Below, piece after piece: positions 29,084-39,541 of a stretch of DNA of 64,000 nt. The notes beneath the pieces were generated by a model. The model was not told the origin of the DNA. It made no database searches and was given only the letters and a program-made list of their open reading frames with translations. How positions within the stretch are numbered: the first letter of the stretch is position 1; the number at the start of each line of letters is the position of its first letter. The stretch is from Bog-473 sp963850095 (lineage in GTDB: Bacteria > Actinomycetota > Acidimicrobiia > Acidimicrobiales > RAAP-2). Location: positions 1 to 64,000 of the forward strand of contig CAWKJX010000014.1 of NCBI GenBank assembly GCA_963850095.1. Reading direction: 5' to 3'. A program made the position numbers and the translations under genes.

Positions 29084-29221
29084 GCGACTCTCCAGTGTTG
29101 GCATGGACGTTCTAGTCCCTTCGGTCGGGACTCATGAGTCCGCAGGGGCGAAGGATAATGGGTGCTCGGGGCTCTCTCCTTCCGTCCGTTACCCAACGAC
29201 TTCGTACCTCCATCTGGAATC

Positions 29222-29309
29222 TGTATTTGGAATCAAGGCAGGCTGTATTTGGAATCAAGGCAGGCTGTATTTGGAATCAAGGCAGGCTGTATTTGGAATC
29301 AAGGCAGGC
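29222..29309. repeat. Four perfect tandem copies of a 22-bp unit
   Basis: The unit tgtatttggaatcaaggcag plus gc is repeated four times without any mismatch (29222, 29244, 29266, 29288), preceded by a partial tggaatc at 29215. It is more AT-rich than its surroundings. All forward frames through it are open, so short repeat peptides appear, but no start signal supports translation. Confidence 0.9.
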
Positions 29310-29569
29310 TGTCTGCCTTCAGATCGCTGCGCTTCCTACCTTCCGTGCCGATAGATCATCCAAAACGTTCACCGGCCGTCTCGAGATTACCCGAGAGACG
29401 AGTGCTTCGTTTTTGGCAACCGCGGTATCGATGTTTGATCCTCAACACTGATAAGGCTGACTGGTCGCCTGGTGATCTTGAGCCTTCCGCATTTGTCCGA
29501 GGGTGGGTTGTCCAAGAGGTTCGGCGTGAGGGTTCCCGACATCGGCCAAAAGGCGACGGCAACGAGGGT

Positions 29570-29888
29570 TGACTCTTGGACGGCAGGATCGTAGATCGGG
29601 TGGAGATCAATGCAGTCGCCGGGCGGCTCCTACCCGAGGATCAGGACACCGGCGACCCGGGCCACCTTCGCCGAAATGCGTCGCTCAGCATGGGACATCG
29701 CCAGCAGTGTCGCCAACATGGACATCTACGGCATCGATGTCTCAGTCTGCTTCCTATGTTTCATCGCAGGCTTTGGCGGCGTACGGCTTCGGACCACGAG
29801 CGACGACCGCGAAACTGTCCTTCGTGTTGATGCGGGCCTGGAACGACTAGCCATCGAGGAGGTGGGGCTCTGCGCGGAGTGCACATGA
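29570..29888 (+). pseudogene. Amidohydrolase-2 family fragment
   Basis: One frame reads 'FAEMRRSAWDIASSVANMDI', 'YGIDVSVCFLCFIAGFGGVR' and 'LRTTSDDRETV', then another 'SFVLMRAWND' and 'LAIEEVGLCAEC'. The order matches residues 60-130 of the amidohydrolase-related proteins found intact at 30264 and 58131 ('MD..GID..VCFP..AGFGG......D......R.YNDWL.E'). Both ends are missing. Confidence 0.55.
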
Positions 29889-30263
29889 TCCCACGCAGAG
29901 ATCACTTAGCTTCTCGGCCCGGAGACCGCCGCTAAGGAAATCGAGTAAACGCAGAACGCGGCTTCAGGGCTGTGACGGGTCCTCGGTTACAATGTCTTGC
30001 CGGGTTCCCTTCCTTGGACTCTCCCTATCGGGAGCCTCTCATTCGGCATACGCAGAGACGGATACGGTGATCAGCGTCCGCACAGGTCCGTTGTAGACCT
30101 CTGGCTGACTATCGGGTAGCTCCGAGAGCGAGCGACTTCCCTTGCGTGAAGCCTGAACTGGGAGTTGCCCCATTCCATGCGTATAGTTACACTACAAGTG
30201 ATCGCCGAGGTGCACTGGTGACTCGCATCGGGGTGCGTCCGGCATTGAGCTCGAAAGGCCCAT
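29889..30263. other. Intergenic region with a possible promoter
   Basis: No gene seen. TTGCCC at 30165-30170 and TACACT at 30188-30193, 17 bp apart, could be a promoter for the amidohydrolase at 30264; the match is only moderate. Confidence 0.3.
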
Positions 30264-31441
30264 ATGAGCGCGATTCAGGTCATCGACACTGATAGCCATG
30301 TAACCGAGCCCCCCGACCTTTGGACCTCACGCCTGTCGGAAAAGAAGTGGGGGGACTCCATTCCCAACGTAAAGCTCGACGACAAGCGCAGCGAGTATCG
30401 GTGGCACATTGGCGGACATCGGCTGTTCGGGGTTGCCAATTTGGGCTATGGCAGGTTGGCCCGAATATCCTCCGGGTCACCCACCAAGTCTGGAGGACGT
30501 GGACCCCGGGTCATTCGATGCAGATGCGTGCCTCGGTCGCATGGACGAGTACGGGCTCTACGCGGAGGTCCTTTACCCAAACCTACTTGCATTCGCGGCG
30601 CAGTCATTCCTCTCGATAGCTGATCATGATCTGCGCCTGGAGTGCGTAAGGGCTTACAATGACTTTCTGGTCGATTTCGCCACTCCTGCGCCGAACCGCT
30701 TCATTCTCCTTACCGCGCTGCCATTCTGGGACGTTGAGCAGTCTGTAGCAGAGATCCGAAGGTGCAAGGAGCTTGGTCATCAGGGAATCTTGTTTGCCAG
30801 CAAGCCGTACAAAGTTGGTCTCCCCAACTTGCGAGACGAGCATTGGGCCCCGATTTTCGAATGCGCTCAGGAGCTTGAGCTGTCGGTTAACTTCCACGTG
30901 GGGTTTCAGGAGATGGATCTCAACGAGACCCGTGACATGATCGGAAGAAAGGCAGACCGGATCGATTACGTGAAAGTTGAGCTCTGTCGCGATGATCGGC
31001 CTCGCGGAGGGCATCGCCGAAGTAGTTCTATCCGGGGTCTGCGACCGCTACCCAGGGCTCAACTTCGTATCAGTCGAGAGCGGCTTCGGGTGGCTCCCCT
31101 ACTTTGCGGAGACCCTTGACTGGCAATGGATCAATTTCGGAGCCGCGGAAGCGTACCCCGGAGCGTGAACTACCGAGCTTCTACATGCATCGCCAGGTAT
31201 TCGGGACGTTTTGGTTCGAGCAGCAGACTATTACGTGGATGCTTGACCTATTTGGTGACAATGTCATGTTCGAAACCGACTTCCCCCATCCGACGAGCCT
31301 CTCTCCAGGTCCGGCATCGTCGGCCAAATTACCGTCGGTAATGATCGAAGAGAACCTTGCGGAAATTTCCACCTAAACTGAAGAAGAAGGTCCTTTGGGA
31401 CAACGCGGCGAAGCTGTACCACGTCGATCTGCCAGTTTGAC
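30264..31441 (+). CDS. Amidohydrolase-2 family metal-dependent hydrolase (several frameshifts)
   Basis: ATG 30264 follows gaaaggccc. The N-terminal metal site D-x-H is in 'IQVIDTDSHVTEPPDLWTSR'. After a shift near 30470 the long middle reads 'DACLGRMDEYGLYAEVLYPN', 'VRAYNDFLVDFATPAPNRFI' and 'FNVHVGF'-like 'SVNFHVGFQEMDLNE'; further shifts lead to 'GVCDRYPGLNFVSVESGFGW' and 'FGDNVMFETDFPHPTSL' with the catalytic aspartate. The end is 'VLWDNAAKLYHVDLPV'. The family includes aminocarboxymuconate-semialdehyde decarboxylase and related C-C hydrolases or decarboxylases. It is followed after 20 bp by a second family member. Confidence 0.75.
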
Positions 31442-31460
31442 CAAGCGAGATAAGGAAACA

Positions 31461-32376
31461 ATGACAGAAGCTATCGACATAATGAATTACGTACCGTTGG
31501 TCGCCCCTGGTCTGACGGGACCCGAGTACGCATACGAAGAATTCCAGATGATGCTCCGGACAACCTTCAAGAGCATGGCCCAGGGTGGGATCGTCAAGAC
31601 GTTGTGGGGCCGTGAGATACCCGTGGACGGGAACGTGGAGATCGATCCCACGCTCGATGTGAAGGACGCAGTCCGGCAACTGGACGAGGCGGGATACCAG
31701 ATCGCGGTTCTCGCGTGTGTCTTAAGATGTGGTCGTACCACTACCACCACAAACTCATCATCGACCAACCCGAAGAAGTCGTCGTCGAGGCGCTGAACGA
31801 GGCTCCAGACAGGTTCATTGGGTCCGTCGGTTACAACCCGTTCCGAATCGAGGAGAGCATCCGGAGGGTCGAGACGTTCGTTCGAGAGTTCGGATTCCGC
31901 TACGTTTACTTCCACCCGATCACATTTGGTGTAGCTCCCAACGACAGGCGTTGCTATCCCCTCTACTCGAAGTGTGTGGAGCTAGGCATTCCCGTCGGAT
32001 TCCAGGTCGGTCATTCGGCCGAGGTCCTCCCGAGCGAGGTCGGCCGACCGATGCTTGTCGACCAGGTTGCCATCGATTTTCCGAATCTGAAGATCAACAT
32101 GTCGCATACGGGGTGGCCGTGGACCGGCGAGTTCTGTTCGATGATCTGGCGCCATCCAAATGTCTATGGCGACATCTCCGCCTATTTTCCTTCCACGCTT
32201 GACAAAGAGCTGATCAGCTTCATGGACAGCGGCAAAGGACGCCACAAGATCCTCGATGGCACCAACGGGTTCGATCTCGCGCGGTTCAAGGCCGATTTCG
32301 AGTCTTTGCCGATCAGTGACAAGACCAAGGAGCGTGTCTTTCGTCAGAACGCGTAATCGACTTCCTCGGCCTGTGA
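31461..32376 (+). CDS. Amidohydrolase-2 family protein (frameshifted)
   Basis: ATG 31461 with aagga upstream. It begins 'YVPLVAPGLTGPEYAYEEFQ' and lacks the N-terminal D-x-H found in its neighbour. A shift near 31710 leads to 'SYHYHHKLIIDQPEEVVVEA', 'NEAPDRFIGSVGYNPFRIEE', 'INMSHTGWPWTGEFCSMIWR' and 'HKILDGTNGFDLARFKADFE'. A one-base slip near 32354 removes the natural end 'IDFLGL', whose stop at 32374-32376 overlaps the GTG of the next gene. 'DGTNG' in place of the usual 'GTDFP' suggests a changed active site. Probably forms a pair with the preceding gene. Confidence 0.7.
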
Positions 32377-33555
32377 CGGTGAACTCGGTTGAGGCGTCTC
32401 GACAGAGTGGACTGTCAGGTGCCGAGCGCGACGAAATCATCGCCGCAGTACGCAAATTGGCGCAAGAGAAAGTGGCCCCCCAGGCACTTGAGCTGGCCAA
32501 CACGCACGAATATCCCGAGGAACTTTTTAGACTCTTCAAAGAGACCGGTTATTTCAGTATCTACTTCCCTGTTCAATACGGTGGAATGGGCATCGATCTC
32601 CACACTCTGTGCGTCGTCATCGAGGAACTTGCGGTGGTATCCAACACCGCTGCGTCCATAGTGCTCGGGCAGATACAGGGTAGCCTCGCGATCCTCGCCG
32701 CCGGTTCGGAGGAGATGAAAGACAAGTACCTCCCCGAGCGTCGCAGCTGGCAACATCAGGGCGGCAATGGCAATGACAGAGCCGGATGCTGGGTCCGACG
32801 TAGCAGGAATCAAGACGCTCGCGTGCGCGGTAAGGGTGACAGCTACGTCCTCAACGGCCGGAAGTGCTTTATCACGTTGGCCAATGTGGCTGACTTGATC
32901 GTCGTCTACGCAAAGCTCGAACCGGGTCGATCGACGAAGACGATCCAGGGCTTCCTCGTTCCAACTGACACACCTGGCCTTATCATTGGCAGGATCGAGG
33001 ACAAGATGGATCGACCGCGCTGCCGACATGCGAGGTGATCCTGGAGGATTGCACCGTTCCTGCGGAAAATACTTTAGGCGAAGCCGGCAGCGGGTTCCGT
33101 CTCGCAATGAAGGTCTTCGAGAACGCACGCCCATTGATCGCTACTCGCGCCGTGGGTCTTGCGAGAGGTTCGCTGGAAGCCGCGATCGCCTACATGCGAG
33201 AGCGGGAGGCGTTCGGGCAGAAGATCGCGAACTTCCAGGGATTGCAATTCATGCTTGCCGACATGGCCACGAATATCGAGGCCGCTAGGGGATTGGTGGA
33301 GCGCGGATGTCTCGCGGTGGAGTCCGGCGTGATCCCAACGCCTCCCGATATTGCGCGATGGCCAAATACTTTGCGACCGACGTCGCTATGTCCGTGACCA
33401 CAGACGCGGTGCAACTACTCGGTGGCTATGGCTATATGAAGGAATACCCAGTCGAGCACCGCATGCGCGAGGCAAAGGTTGCCCAAATCGTCGAAGGAAC
33501 CAATCAGATCCAGCGCATGATCGTGGCCAAGAGTCTCCTTCAAGATGGGCGCTAG
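32373..33555 (+). CDS. Acyl-CoA dehydrogenase (several frameshifts)
   Basis: GTG 32373 overlaps the previous stop. Domains in order: N-terminal helices 'DEIIAAVRKLAQEKVAPQAL', 'YFSIYFPVQYGGMGIDLHTL'; the FAD-contact loop has two compensating indels between 32740 and 32825, where the expected 'AMAMTEPDAGSD' is readable in another frame; then 'DSYVLNGRKCFITLANVADL', 'TVPAENTLGEAGSGFRLAMK', 'YMREREAFGQKIANFQGLQF' and, after another shift, 'LLGGYGYMKEYPVEHRMREA' and 'IVEGTNQIQRMIVAKSLL' with the catalytic-base glutamate position. Oxidises an acyl-CoA to the 2-enoyl-CoA with FAD. Confidence 0.8.
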
Positions 33556-33618
33556 CTGTTCAGATATGCCTGTCGGATTTGGACAGCTGGATAACCGAGT
33601 ATTCTGGTTGGTACGAGG

Positions 33619-34618
33619 GTGAGCGGTTCGCTTCCTGACGGGGTTGAGGAACGGGTCGAGCGGGCAGCGTCCTCCAGATGGCCAGGTGCAGCCTTGACCG
33701 TGTTAGGCCATCTCGCCGGTCACTCGGGACTAAACTCTGGGTGCCCGATTGGAAGGTGGCGGGGCACCCAATCGCCTCGTTGTCAAGTTGTGCCCCTCTG
33801 GTCGCCAAGCCGTCGGACGCCACGACGTCGTCCGACAAGCTTCTTTGCTCGCACGACTGGCAGAAATCAGCAACATACCGGTTCCTCCGGTCGAGATCAT
33901 CGACCGACGCCCCCCGGCCCTCGTCGTGTTCGGATGGATCGAGGGTGAGGCGATCGAGCCCGTACTCGACTGGGACTTGATCCCGGTGCCTCCGCGCTCG
34001 ATTACGCTCCGAGCGCATCATGCTGCCAAGGTGCTTGCGGATCTTCACAATGTCAGTGTGGGATCTCTTGGTAGTGACTTTGCCGCGGAGAGGGTCTGGT
34101 CGCCCCGGGACGAGCTTGAGCGGTGGCATCCGACGATGGGAACAGTTGATGCGTCATTGCGCAACGGCTCAGACCGGCTGTACGAACTGCTCTTGGCGAG
34201 GATCCCTCAGATTGGTCCGACCACCATCGTTCACGGTGACTTCCGGCTCGGGAACTTGATCTGCCAGTCAGATTCTGTACAGGCCGTCATCGATTGGGAA
34301 ATTTGGAGCATTGGGGATCCGAGGGTTGATGTTGAGTGGTTCCTGCTGTTCGTGGACGCCACCGATCTGCCAGGCGCAGGACGACACGCCGAGGGCATGC
34401 CTTCGCGCGACGAACTCGTAGCGGAGTACGAGGCGACGGCAGGTCAGACGATGAAGGAGCTGGAGTGGTTCGGGGCCCTCACACGCTTCAAGATGGCGGC
34501 GATCATGGGCAACAACCTTCAGCGTCATCGAACTGGCAAGAGGGTGGATCCCTTTCAGGAACGCCTCGTTGATGCCATCCCGGCGCTGATCCAAAGCGGA
34601 ATTCACCTGCTCCGATAG
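33619..34618 (+). CDS. Aminoglycoside-phosphotransferase-like (APH) family protein, frameshifted near the start
   Basis: Probable start GTG 33619. The first 130 bp need frame changes; from 33749 on the frame is clean. Features: 'NRLVVKLCPSGRQAVGRHDV' (lysine strand), 'ALVVFGWIEGEAI' (hinge), the catalytic loop 'TTIVHGDFRLGNLI' (H-x-D-x5-N) and 'QAVIDWEIWSIGDPRVDVEW' 'FLLF' (DFG-like D-W-E). Such kinases next to acyl-CoA dehydrogenases, as in the ACAD10/11 pair and actinobacterial operons, are thought to phosphorylate 4-hydroxyacyl-CoA or related acids. It lies between two acyl-CoA dehydrogenases, which supports that reading. Confidence 0.8.
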
Positions 34619-34709
34619 TCGTCTGGACGATCAAATCCGTGCTAACTATTATGGTGGTCATCGGGTGGACCCAGCATCGTGCCGGGTGGCCAATTCAAAG
34701 GACGACGAC

Positions 34710-35850
34710 GTGAGAACACTGACCGAGAGATCCGAGCAATACGTGAACGTGGTGCGAGGTATCACGAAGCAGTTGGAGACGCTTGCAGACGAGATCGAGG
34801 CCACCGATTCGATTCCGCGGTGCCTACGACCTCCTTATCGAGAATGATCTGCTCCGGCTCACGCTTCCAGAGGTGTGGGGGGGACTCGGATTCACCGTCT
34901 CCGAGTACGTTCCCGTGCTCGAGGAGGTCGCCAAGGTTCACGGCACCCTTCGGATGATGGTCCATGGCCAAAACGGGATGTGGAGACTCATCGAGCAGTG
35001 GGGAAGCTCCGGACAGAAGGAACACTGGCTTGCTATTCACCGCGATGGCGGCACCTTTACCTTTGCGTTGACGGAGCCGGATAACGGGACTGGCCGCGAC
35101 ATCACGACGACAGCCGTCCGTGACGGAGACGAGTGGGTGATCAATGGTCGCAAGCACCTGATCTCATGGGGAGGTAGCGCAGAGCTGGTTCATCTCATTG
35201 CGGCCACAGGTCGAGATGAGAGAGGTGCAACAGCAACCTGCTTCCTACTGCCAAAGGGCACTGCCGGAGTGCTCTCAACGCCTCTGCCTCCGACGATGGG
35301 ATGCAAGGGTGCCCACCACGACGTGATGGTTTTCACGGATTGCAGGTTGCCTGCTGACGCAGTTCTTGGCGAGGTGGGTCAGGGACTACAGCTGGGCTTG
35401 CGTGGTTTCCTCGACATCAGCAGGCTGGGGATAGCGATGTCTTGTCTCGGGCTGGCAAAGCGAGCTTTGGAGCTTGCCACAGACTTCGCGAAAATTCGCA
35501 CGACTTTTGGCCAGCCGATCGCCTCACGACAGACCGTAAAGCTGATGCTGGCAGAGATGGCAGCTGACATCTTTGCCGTACAGAGTGCAGTCGACGCTGC
35601 GGCGCACGCTTATGACGCCGGCCAGTCGATCATCCAAGAGGCAGCCATATGTAAGTGGCTGGGCCTCGACATGGTCGGCAAGGTGACCGATCTGGCATTG
35701 AAGGTTCACGGCGGCATCGGCTACACCCAGGAGCACAAAATCGAGCGGCACTACAGGGATGCCCGTGCGCTTTGGTTCGAAGAGGGTACGGGCGAGATCC
35801 AGAAGCTGGTAATCGCAAACGAACTCCTGCGGAACGGGATCTCTTGGTAG
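34710..35850 (+). CDS. Acyl-CoA dehydrogenase (one frameshift near the start)
   Basis: Starts at GTG 34710 (aaagga upstream): 'VVRGITKQLETLADEIEATD', with a one-base shift near 34820 into a clean frame: 'LLIENDLLRLTLPEVWGGLG', 'FTFALTEPDNGTGRDITTTA', 'DEWVINGRKHLISWGGSAEL', 'MGCKGAHHDVMVFTDCRLPA', 'TDFAKIRTTFGQPIASRQTV', 'KVHGGIGYTQEHKIERHYRD' and 'EEGTGEIQKLVIANELLRNG'. The last block holds the expected glutamate. About 380 residues. It is the last gene of the set amidohydrolase, amidohydrolase, ACAD, APH-like kinase, ACAD, all in the same direction with short gaps or overlaps. Confidence 0.88.
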
Positions 35851-35979
35851 GTCGAGGAAGGTTGGTCCTGTAACGCAACCAGGTTCCTGGACGTCGGCGC
35901 GGTGATCAACACGTATCGCGCGAGGGCACCGACCTCGGATCGACGTCGAGTGGAAGGCCGGGGCAACCAGCGGATCAAT

Positions 35980-36640
35980 CTTTCGCCGCGGACGTTGGGC
36001 GTCCACTCGGGGCCAGCACCGCGCCCAGGCAATGGTGGGGTCTGAATCTCAAGCCATGTGGTAGTTCATGTGGCGCGCCGTCGAAATCGTCGGGCGCATC
36101 GAACATGCGCGGATGACGGTTCGCCGCAGCGAGGCAAAATGAACACCATGTCGCCGGCCGGGATCGTCTTGACGTGATTCTGGAAGTCCTCGGTCGCCAC
36201 CCGAGGCCAGCGACATCTGCACGGGGGACAGAACCGCATGATCTCATCGACCGTGGTAGGAAGGAGCTGAGGTTTCTCACACAGCTCTTTGCATACTTGT
36301 GGTCCTACGCGTTGGAGTGGGGAGAGCGGGTTCTGATTGTTGGCGGTGATGGATGTCGGGGCCAGGTGACACCGCCGGCGCCAAGGAGTACGCGCGAGCC
36401 GGTAGCGCTCGAAGCAGGTGGAGCCACGCCCGGCACGCTTGACCTTCCTCACGCACAGGTTCAGGCCGTTGGGGGCGCCGGTGCGATGGTGGTTCAACAC
36501 CTCGGTGCGCCAGAGCTCGAGTGTCTGTCCGAGCGAGCGGATCACTTCGACCTCTTGTTCTGGCACCCGACGACGGCCTCGACGAGAAGCACTCGGGGCC
36601 TCCTTGGGAAACGTTGCCCCGTTCTTTGATACTTCTCTGA
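35980..36640 (-). pseudogene. Cytochrome P450, C-terminal half, decayed
   Basis: On the minus strand, 'KELCEKPQLLPTTVDEIMRF' (K-helix ExxR) is followed by 'RVATEDFQNHVKTIPAGDMV', then 'AANRHPRMFDAPDDFDGA' and 'RFRPHHCLGAVLA', the heme-cysteine loop. At least two frame changes, and the N-terminal half is not recognisable. It differs from the P450 at 6564, so it was a second, unrelated P450 gene. Confidence 0.65.
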
Positions 36641-36914
36641 GGGTCCACTGCTTCGTGGCTGGTCTCTATAGCTTCGGGAGGGCTGGCAGGGTCCGGTCAG
36701 ACTTGGAGTTCCATGAGTTGTAAGACTTCGTCGACCGAAACCTTCCAGTGGCAAATTGGCGGCGGCACGACCGGTCTCGGAGGCGGGGTGATTGACCCGA
36801 CTTTGTTAACCGCCCGTCGCTCTGGAACGGCGGTGCCATCCCTAAATCCGTAACAGAATTGATGACCATTACGATCGTCGAAGCTGCGCACGAAATCACC
36901 TGACGAAGGGCTGG

Positions 36915-37226
36915 CCCTGATGAACCCGGAAGAAATGGGCGATGCCGCCGACGTGGGCTCGGGCCACAGCGGGATCTTGCTGGCCCGCTTCGCCCACGAC
37001 CGCCTCCTTGCCGACGCCTGCGACAACTGGCCTTTAGCGTGCTGACGAAATCACCTGGAGCCCCCCACTATTACAACACCAGCTCATGGCCCGCGGCAAG
37101 ACACATCGCCAGGCTCTCCGACAGGTGGCTAATCGCCTGGTCGGAATCCGCCACGTCCGCTTGGATCGAGGAGTCCTTTACGACCAGTTGACTTCCTGGC
37201 CGAAGGATTCAGAACTCGTCGCCTAA
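36915..37226 (+). pseudogene. IS110-family transposase, C-terminal fragment
   Basis: Frames give 'ILLARFAHDRLLADACDNW', 'DEITWSPP' and 'MARGKTHRQALRQVANRLVG' 'IRHVRLDRGVLYDQLTSWP'. The C-terminal pattern of IS110 proteins ('FA.N..LADAL..WAF......SP.A..YY...R..G..H..ALR.L.NR.VGIL...L....LYDE..AW') is easily seen. It could be the missing half of the type found at 547-1177, but the orientation differs. Confidence 0.6.
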
Positions 37227-37248
37227 TTTCTTACAGCCGTGGGATGTC

Positions 37249-38414
37249 TTAGACAAGCTCGTATATCGTCCCGTTGGCCATGCCTCCGCCCTCGCACATC
37301 GATTGGAGGCCGTAGCGAAGCTCCTCGTGGCGCATGTGGTGGAGAAGAGTTGTGGCCAAGCGGGCGCCAAGAGGCGCCGAGCGGGTGGCCGAGCGCGACG
37401 GCTCCACCATTGGGGTTCAGCTTGGCGGGATCGACGGGGTACTCGGCGAGCCACGCACCTATAACACTAGCGAAGGCCTCGTTGATCTCGAATGCCCCGA
37501 TGTCTTCTAGGCGCAGCCCGGAGCGAGCGAGAACCTTGCTCGTTGCCGGTATCGGGCCGGTCAGCATCGTGACAGGGTCGACACCGACCAACGAGACTGA
37601 ATGTACCCTTGCGATGGGCTCGAGGCCCAGATCTCTGGCGTGCCCGCTCGTCATCATCAAGAGGGCGGCGCTACCATCTGAAATCTGGGATGAGTTGCCT
37701 GCCGTCACTACCCCGTCCACTTGGAAAGCCGGCTTGAGGCCGGCAAGAATCTCGACAGTAGTCCCCGGGCGCACGCATCCGTCATGACTGACCGATTGCC
37801 CATCGGGCACCTCGATCGGGACTATCTCGTCGTCGAACCTGCCGCTGTCAATGGCTTCCTGGGCCTTTCGATGCGAGTCATTACTAAGCGAGTCCACGTC
37901 GCTCCGAGTCAGCTTCCACTTCTCGGCGATCATCTCGGCGCCGACGCCCTGATGGACGAGCGTGTCGTGGTAGCGCTGCTCGATCAAAGGGGAATGCGGA
38001 TCTCCGGGACCTTGCTCGACGGTGCACATGATGGGTATCCGGGTCATCGACTCCACACCACCTGCGATCGCTATGTCGTAGTGGCCGGCAATCAGGCTTG
38101 CCGCCACGAAATGGATCGCCTGTTGGGACGAGCCACACTGACGGTCGACCGATGTGGCGGGAACTGTCTCCGGCCATCCAGCCGCCAAGACAGCGTTGCG
38201 GCCCACATTTGCCGCCTGTTCACCGGTCTGGCCGACGCAGCCCCAAACGACATCGTCGATCAATTTGGGGGTCCAGGTTGTTCCGGCTCATGAGGCCGTT
38301 CAGGACTTGCGCGGACAGATCCACGGGGTGGACATCTTTGAGCGTGCCGTTTCGCTTGCCCAACGGTGAACGGACAGCGTCAACAATGACCGCGTCGCGG
38401 ATGGAGGCCTCCAT
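37249..38414 (-). CDS. Thiolase / acetyl-CoA acetyltransferase (frameshifted at both ends)
   Basis: Minus strand, ATG 38414: 'IRDAVIVDAVRSPLGKRNGT', then a shift near 38255 into the long frame with 'DDVVWGCVGQTGEQAANVGR', the nucleophile Cys in 'SVDRQCGSSQQAIHFVAASL', 'IAIAGGVESMTRIPI', 'GNSSQISDGSAALLMM', 'DIGAFEINEAFASVIGAWLA' and 'NPNGGAVALGHPLGAS'. Near 37365 a second shift leads to 'MCEGGGMANGTIYELV' with the second catalytic cysteine (CxG). This is a classical biosynthetic/degradative thiolase, distinct from the SCP-2-like one at 25283. Full length 390 residues. Confidence 0.85.
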
Positions 38415-38469
38415 CTCTGAACCGCCAGACCCATCAACAGGGGCGGCCCAAACTCATTTGATTACTATG

Positions 38470-38475
38470 ATTATA
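38470..38475 (-). promoter_or_regulatory. Putative -10 element upstream of the thiolase at 38414
   Basis: A perfect TATAAT on the minus strand, about 50 nt before the ATG. No good -35 was found at the right distance (gtggca or tggtgg at 17-19 bp). Confidence 0.35.
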
Positions 38476-38544
38476 GTAGTCCCTCAAGAGGATGCCACCA
38501 GACGTTGACGCCCACGGAGGCTCTGTTCTCGTCAGAGGGAAGTT

Positions 38545-39290
38545 TCGTGAGAAACGAAAGCGTCGTTCGCGTCACCGGTAGCTCGAGAGGCGTTGGCAAG
38601 GTAGATCAACTGTGGTTTTGCCCGTGACGGCTTCCGATCCGTCGTGCACTACCGACGTGCTGAGGATCAGGGCCAGACTCACGCTGCAGTCGCGGAATTG
38701 AGGGAGCTGGGAGCCCAATCCCTCCTTGTCTAGGGGGGCTTGGAGGAGTAGGGGGTTCGCACGATCTTCGAGCGTGTCGAAGAGGAACTCGAACACATCG
38801 ACGTGTTCGTCGCGAACGCGGCAGCGACCGCCATAAAGCGGATAGTAGAGATTCAGGCCCGTCACTCCGAACGGACTCTTCGAATGGCTCTCATCAACTT
38901 CATCCTCTCAGCCTCTCTCCGCCAGACTCATGCCCGACAACCGTCAGATCATCGCCCTTTCCAGCCCGGATTCCCGCTTGTCATCGACGGGCCGCGATTC
39001 TCGGGTCTGCCAATGCGCGGATCGAGATCGTTGCCAAGCTCTTGGCTGCCTAACTCGGCCACTGGGGAATAACCACGAACGCGATCCTCCCGGGTTCATA
39101 GGGACCGACAGCTCACGGTTCAATCTCGGAGCCCACTACGACGAGTCGACGGGCGCCTAATCGCCTCCATCCCGATGGGCCGCTGTGGGGAGCCCGAGGA
39201 CATTGCTGAGCTGGCCTACTTTCTGGCCTTGCCTCGGGCCGGATAAATCACCGGACGGGCAGTCAACGTCCGACGGAGGCATGGCTGTGT
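38545..39290 (+). pseudogene. Short-chain dehydrogenase/reductase, heavily decayed
   Basis: In order, over several frames: 'VRNESVVRVTGSSRGVGK', 'DGFRSVVHYRRAEDQGQTHA', 'EELEHIDVFVANAAATAIKR', 'QIIALSSPDSRLSS', 'NARIEIVAKLLAA', 'TTNAILPGFIGTDSSRFNLG', 'IPMGRCGEPEDIAELAYFLA' and 'RAVNVDGGMAVLSA'. All SDR blocks are present but at least six frame changes and two stops are needed. The catalytic YxxxK is replaced by 'NARIEIVAK'. Clearly a pseudogene. Confidence 0.65.
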
Positions 39291-39541
39291 TGAGCGCCGC
39301 CCTGGATCATCTTCCGAGACGTCGAGCGAGTGGATTACTGAGGCAGAGAGAGATATGCCGCCATTGGACAAAATGCTGAAAGCTTGATCAGCCCGTCACT
39401 CTTGTAGACGTCCTCGCCTCGAAGGCGAATACCGACCCCGACGAACTCATGATCAGCGGGATGGCCAACGAGCTTGGCGGGCTGCAGGTCGACGGCTGAA
39501 CTAGGTAACGCTAGGTAGGATCCCCTATCAACCCACTTCCT

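Noticed and set aside
29222..29309. CRISPR array
   Set aside because: The repeats are directly adjacent with no spacers, and no cas genes are present.
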